Below are positions 59,101-64,000 of a stretch of DNA of 64,000 nt, piece by piece. The DNA comes from Nematostella vectensis (Eukaryota > Cnidaria > Anthozoa > Actiniaria > Edwardsiidae). The notes under the pieces were generated by a model, which did not search any database, was not told the DNA's origin, and saw only the letters and a list, made by a program, of their open reading frames with translations. The stretch lies in assembly GCF_932526225.1 (NCBI RefSeq), contig NC_064038.1, forward strand, positions 9,361,070 through 9,425,069, written 5' to 3'. Within the stretch, counting starts at the first letter, position 1. Each line of letters starts with the position of its first letter. The translations under genes were made by a program, and so were the position numbers.

Positions 59101-61430
59101 AGTATATGTAGTATAACATACCTGATTTTTTGGCCATTTAAACAACCAGCTATAGCCTTCTGTCACCTATCACCCTAGTCTGCCAGAATCTTAGATTTAA
59201 GCATCAATATCCTGCTATTCTTGGACCTGGGTGTTTACTGAGAGATGATGACAAATGTTAGGAAACGGAAACTCTACGCATAAACAAAGATTAGAGTTGA
59301 TAGATGTGGGGTGTGCAGGTTAGCAATGACCTCAGAGCTGTAGTGATGGCGATTGTTCAGCATAAAGAACAAGATGACATTTGCATTTTTTTTTTACTAA
59401 TATGTAGGACTTTCAGTGTGTCATGTCTTGCTACAAAGTCTTATTCCTTGATTTTCTCGGAACTGTGTTTTGCGAACGCATGGAAGTCCAGTCTTTTCAA
59501 GCGAAAACAAAACAAAAACAACACTATTGCCCCTAAATAAACAATAATAGCACAAGGATATAAATACTTTATTCGGATAACATACACCAACATTGGATTT
59601 TAGTCGACTGTCGTTCCGTAACGTCTCGAGATAAATTTAGAACAGAAAAAATAACGGTAGGAGTTACAATTTAATGGGACAATTCCGCTACTAAAAACCT
59701 CATCTTGATCCCAAAAATGCTTTTTAAAACTAGTTGCTAAAGCCAGGCAAATAAGCCACAGAGAAAGGCAATTGAGACATTAGGATAGGATATAGATAAG
59801 GATAAGGATAGGGAGTTCATGGAACCATAATTGAGGTACACAGGAAGCCGTTTAATATCGATACTGAAGGATAACTTCCTAAAAGGTGGATATATATCTT
59901 TGATGTGCCGCCCGGAAAAAGACGACACTTCAAGTATTATAAACTATATCTTTAGTATAAGCAAAAAATAATAAGAATTTCCCGAATGATTGATTTCCTA
60001 ATAATGGTGGTTAAACTACATTGGTTTTCTGCGATGACGTAAAGTCCTGTTTCTTGACTCTTGTAACGCTGTACTTGAAATACTTGCACGATTGAAATTT
60101 TAAGTTTGATTAAAACTGTTTATCCTTTTTACGTGTGTAGTCGCTGGGCTTGGTTCTCGCTTTGCTTGGTTCTCAAGAGTGACTCGATTAATGGCTTGAT
60201 CTCAAAACCCTAACTTCTTGCAGCCTATATTGTGGTTTGCAAAAATCGACCTTGATTTAAAATACTTAACCCACAAACAAAATCCCCTGACTCATTCAAG
60301 TTACATTACGTTATATTTTCGTCTTATTTTATTTTTCATTTGTAATACCTGGAATGCTTTATCATTGAAGTATCGTAAATGTTTTCTCTGTTAAACATTA
60401 AATCTTACTTAATTTTCTAATTTAGTTTTTGTCTCAAGTTACGTTCCTAGAAAGTGTCTCAAGTATCGTTTGAACCCTTTCACTGCTTTTCTGACCACTT
60501 CAATCGGGTTAAAAGGCGCTCGCTATAAAAATGCTCTAATCTTATTATAGTTACATTTACAATTCGCTTTCTGACTCCTTTTAATCCGCCTCTTAAAAAA
60601 GCGGCTGAGAGTAATAAAAAATCATTAGAATGTACAACTAGGCTGCGAACGGATGTGGATCGATGTACGAACAGGTATATGCTCTATTCGACACGAGGTC
60701 TATTTTGTACCAACCCCCTTACAACAAGGGGATGGAAAAATATGTTTTATTAAAATAAGTATTCCACGATAAGAATATCTCATGGTTATGATCTTTATTT
60801 GTTTTTTGTGTTTATTTTCTTCCTTTTTTCTTTTATAAGTATAAACTAATCACGATAAAATATTCCCATGGTGTTAGTGGTTTTTAAATGGCATAATATT
60901 CCTTTTCTACCTCTCTCTCCTTTGTACGAATCTAATTATTCCAAAGAGCAAAGTCATGTTCCAATTTTCGTCTCGTTTCAAATTACCTTTATTTACGAGT
61001 TGTAAACCTATGATTGCGTGTGAAATTTGTTTACACTCGGGACATGTGGCCTTGGTCCCAATCCCAAACACCAAGCGGTTTTGATACAATAACCTTTGAA
61101 GAGCTTTTCTTTGAGGAATGAAGATTTCGCACATAGCGTCAATAACAATTGTGCATCATTGGTAGGCGGAACCATTACCTAAAACCACTCACTACAAAAT
61201 ACAGAGAAACAGGTTGAACCATTACCTAAAACCTCTCACTACAAAATACAGAGAAACAGGGTTTCGCAGGAGAATAAATGTTATGTCCCTTGTTATTTTG
61301 GTGCATTTTCTGATAAGCCAGACTTGACTGGGGTTACGATGTATCTATGTGGCGGCGCTAGATATTGTTGAGTTCAAGTAGACCCTCACGGCAAACGTGG
61401 AGTAGCTAATGTATCGCATTTCTTGTAATA
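53140..61430. other. Gene-free stretch
   Basis: I find no exon set or recognisable protein. It holds a 70-bp direct duplication at about 53390-53530 (CACGCCGCCATTTTATGCTC twice), poly-G runs near 53530 and 54520, a poly-C run near 54790, and AT-rich sequence. Open frames at 57488-57820 and 60907-61134 have no splice or family support. Confidence 0.4.
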
Positions 61431-61756
61431 ACTACTTACTCACTCACTAACTCACTAACTCACTCACTCACTCACTCACTCACTCACTCACTCACTCACT
61501 GACCCACCCACCCACCCACCCACCCACCCTACCTACCTACCTACCTACCTACCTACCTACCTACCTACCTACCTACCTACCTACCTACCTACCTACCTAC
61601 CTACCTACCTACCTACCTAACTAACTACCTACCTAACTACCTACCTACCTACCTACCTACCTACCTACCTACCTACCTACCTACCTACCTACCTACCTAC
61701 CTACCTACGTACCTACGTACGTACGTACCTACCTACCTACCTACCTACCTACCTAC
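61430..61756. repeat. Compound tetranucleotide microsatellite
   Basis: (CTCA)n, then (CCCA)n, then (CTAC)n with scattered CTAA and GTAC variants. About 325 bp in total. Length is likely polymorphic. Confidence 0.97.
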
Positions 61757-63363
61757 TGGCGCACAGTGTAATAAAATTGACGCACTATGTAATACCTGAC
61801 GCACTTTGTAAATGAACTCGAAATTCAGTTTTATCAAAGCCTAAGTATGAAGGGTCTTTCCTAGAGTGTATATTATTTCTAAAGCGACATATTTTTCGAT
61901 TCCGAAAAGAAATCAGAATCGAATTCAGAACTTGGTAACATGTAACGTGATATTCATTGTAAACAAAAATAGCAACTAAACTTAACACAGCACATTGCAG
62001 TGTGCTGCACACGATGACGACATCACTAGCAACAGGCCTATACCCAAAAGACGCAAGCGTGAAAAAGACCCGATATTTTGCAGTCTACATCTCAGCGAGC
62101 TCTGCGTGGCGTAACCGACTAAGACAGGCTTGGGATACTTGTTATTGCCTCCTCATTAATGCGAGGGTACCTCAGGTTCCTTTGTGTTGTACAATTCGCT
62201 AGATAGCGGTGCTGGGGCCGAGATCCCAAGCTTAGCCGTAAAGCTTTACGCTGTCATACGGTGTTTCAGCGCATCTGGAAGTATGGTCTATTTCTTCTCA
62301 TTTTACTTGATCTGGACGATGTTCGATTCTCGGCCATGTCCTCGAGTTTTTTTTTTTCATTATTTACTATTGTTATAAGTACTTTTCATGGCGCTGTCAT
62401 ATTTTTTTTATGTCGCCGTTACGCGCATAGACAGGATTTGCTATCGTGGTATATGAATTCATTGATTTTTTTATATGAGGATGGATGACGTTTTTTTCCT
62501 ACATCGTATTCGTTTTCGTCACATGTTTAATGGTATCAACTGCGTAATAGGGAATTCCCAAGAAAAACTCCGTTATGTGATTATTTTCAGGTGAAATTGG
62601 GTCAGGAAATACACGGTTTAAGATCCTATGGCTGGATGGACGAGGAACAAAATCTTGACAGTATCATTTAAGTAAACGATTGTGCAGAGGAAATTGAACT
62701 AAGCATGTTAATTATGTTATCTAATTTCTTTACTTTGTAACAATAGCAAGTAATACTGTATGCAACCATTATCGGTGCCACCAAAGTGTATACATTAACA
62801 AGCTATACCATCTGCCGCGGCTAAAATCAGTTTAACTATAAGGTAACAAATATTCTTCTCATTGAAAAAAGTAATAGCGAAATCTGAATGGAAAAAAATG
62901 GCATTTCATTCATTTAAAAAAAACTTATGTGTAGTCTAGCAAGGCATTAAACGCAAAGGCTTTTCAAATAGGGAAGAAGAACTTTTGTAAGCGAAGAAGC
63001 AAGGATATAAAGAATTATTTCGGAAAAACCGAGTATCATTAGTAATTACGAAAAGGAGAAAGAACGAAAGAACGGCCTCTCGGGTTCCACACGACCTACT
63101 TCAAAAGAGTGAGTAAAATGAATCTGTGCACGATGAAGAGACATAGAGACATGATTCGCAAGTGTTTTCCCTGATCCTTATGGGCGGTAGAAAAACTTAG
63201 CGCCGCAACAGAAGACAGCTGTAAGCGAGGAAATGCGCTATCGTAGCAAGGAAACACAATTTCTAGCCTTTTTCAGCGGCACTACATTTGCCCGTCGTCG
63301 TTCTTTCAGCGCCAACGAACAAAAACTAAAAGACGTGGTAGAAGACAGCTGAGGGGATACCCT
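61757..63363. other. Upstream of the second GPCR, no gene seen
   Basis: AT-rich, no supported exon. Its 3' end should contain the promoter and 5' UTR of the receptor at 63364. Confidence 0.4.
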
Positions 63364-64000
63364 ATGGTGATCAGTAAGGACAGTATTATGGAGTTTGTTG
63401 CAGGAATCATCTGCATTGTTCTTTCAGCGCCCACTATACTCGGAAATCTTCTAGTGATAGTCGCTATTTTCAAGACATCAACACTTCGATCTCCGGCCTT
63501 TATTTTGTTATGCGGGTTAGCAGCGTCAGATCTCGGAATAGGGATCATCTCGTATCTACTATTTGGGATTGCTAGTTGCTTGGGAAAGCATTTACTTTTC
63601 ATGGATGCCATCTATAATGTTACTGTTTATTTTGTTAGTATCTCAATGGTGACCTTACTTGCAGTAAGCGCGGACAGAGTGATAGCGCTTTACCTTCATC
63701 TCAGATACACATCCATAGTCACAAATAATAGAGTCGTGAAGTTGCATATTATTATTTGGACTGTGACGGTACCGTTCACTTGTTTGTCCTTGTTAGCATC
63801 GCACAGCGTCATGCTAATCAATGTTATTACGCAATCTGTCGTCATAGCAACGAATCTCATCCTCAATATTAAGGTATTTCAGGTGGTTCGTCGACATCAC
63901 AAACAAATTCTGAGCAAGAACCAACCTCATCAAGAAAGCATCGGAAATTTGCGGCGGCGAAAATCGTCGCTGGATGTTTTGTACATATTCGCTGTGTTTT
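63364..64000 (+). CDS. Class A GPCR, partial (cut by window end)
   Basis: Open from ATG at 63364 to the end, 212 codons, no stop. An upstream in-frame TAG at 63284 has no ATG after it before 63364. TM1 carries GNLLVIVAIF; TM2 has LCGLAASDLGIG with the conserved Asp; TM3 ends in VSADRVIALYLHLRY, a DRY variant; TM4 is IIIWTVTVPF; TM5 and a basic third loop (RRHHKQILSK, NLRRRKSS) follow, with TM6 beginning at the edge. Pattern and short loops resemble the receptor at 18717-19652, but the sequences differ widely, so they are not recent duplicates. Ligand unknown. Confidence 0.93.
   Translation, partial: MVISKDSIMEFVAGIICIVLSAPTILGNLLVIVAIFKTSTLRSPAFILLCGLAASDLGIGIISYLLFGIASCLGKHLLFMDAIYNVTVYFVSISMVTLLAVSADRVIALYLHLRYTSIVTNNRVVKLHIIIWTVTVPFTCLSLLASHSVMLINVITQSVVIATNLILNIKVFQVVRRHHKQILSKNQPHQESIGNLRRRKSSLDVLYIFAVF

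Overview
The window is metazoan nuclear DNA, most likely from a cnidarian (probably an anthozoan). It is AT-rich, the genes are split by many short GT-AG introns, and the gaps are packed with minisatellites, microsatellites and small inverted-repeat elements. The species is an inference. The evidence is the overall style, single-exon class A GPCRs, and a set of genes (NUF2, BORCS8, SLCO4) that fits an early-branching animal. I assembled exons by hand from splice sites and reading phase.

Layout. (1) 1-11216, + strand: NUF2, 18 coding exons, 450 aa, behind a promoter with two CCAAT boxes 32 bp apart and a CHR-like motif. (2) About 11750-18450: three head-to-tail copies of a ~2.44 kb unit, each holding a two-exon minus-strand gene for a ~111 aa single-pass membrane protein I do not recognise. 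(3) 18717-19652, - strand: an intact single-exon GPCR. (4) 20594-26717, + strand: a BORCS8-like gene, 7 exons, 190 aa, whose last exon adds a C2H2 finger of the EEA1/rabenosyn type. (5) 26760-31160: satellite arrays and a MITE. (6) 31167-39262, - strand: an SLCO4-type organic anion transporter (OATP), at least 10 coding exons. Two of its introns hold minisatellites that repeat the gene's own splice junctions, and a third holds a row of CRE palindromes. (7) 39280-48430: largely gene-free. (8) 48440-52831: a convergent pair, namely a + strand chromodomain ORF broken by one in-frame TGA, and a - strand 14-exon, 664 aa gene with D/D/E-like motifs and a SAP-like segment that looks transposase-derived but is intact. 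(9) 53140-63360: no convincing gene, with a long tetranucleotide tract at 61430-61756. (10) 63364-64000, + strand: the 5' part of another single-exon GPCR, cut by the window end.

The genes do not form one pathway: kinetochore (NUF2), lysosome/endosome positioning (BORCS8-like), solute uptake (SLCO4), receptors, and a mobile-element-like pair. What ties the window together is tandem repetition, from a gene-sized triplication down to arrays seeded at exon edges.
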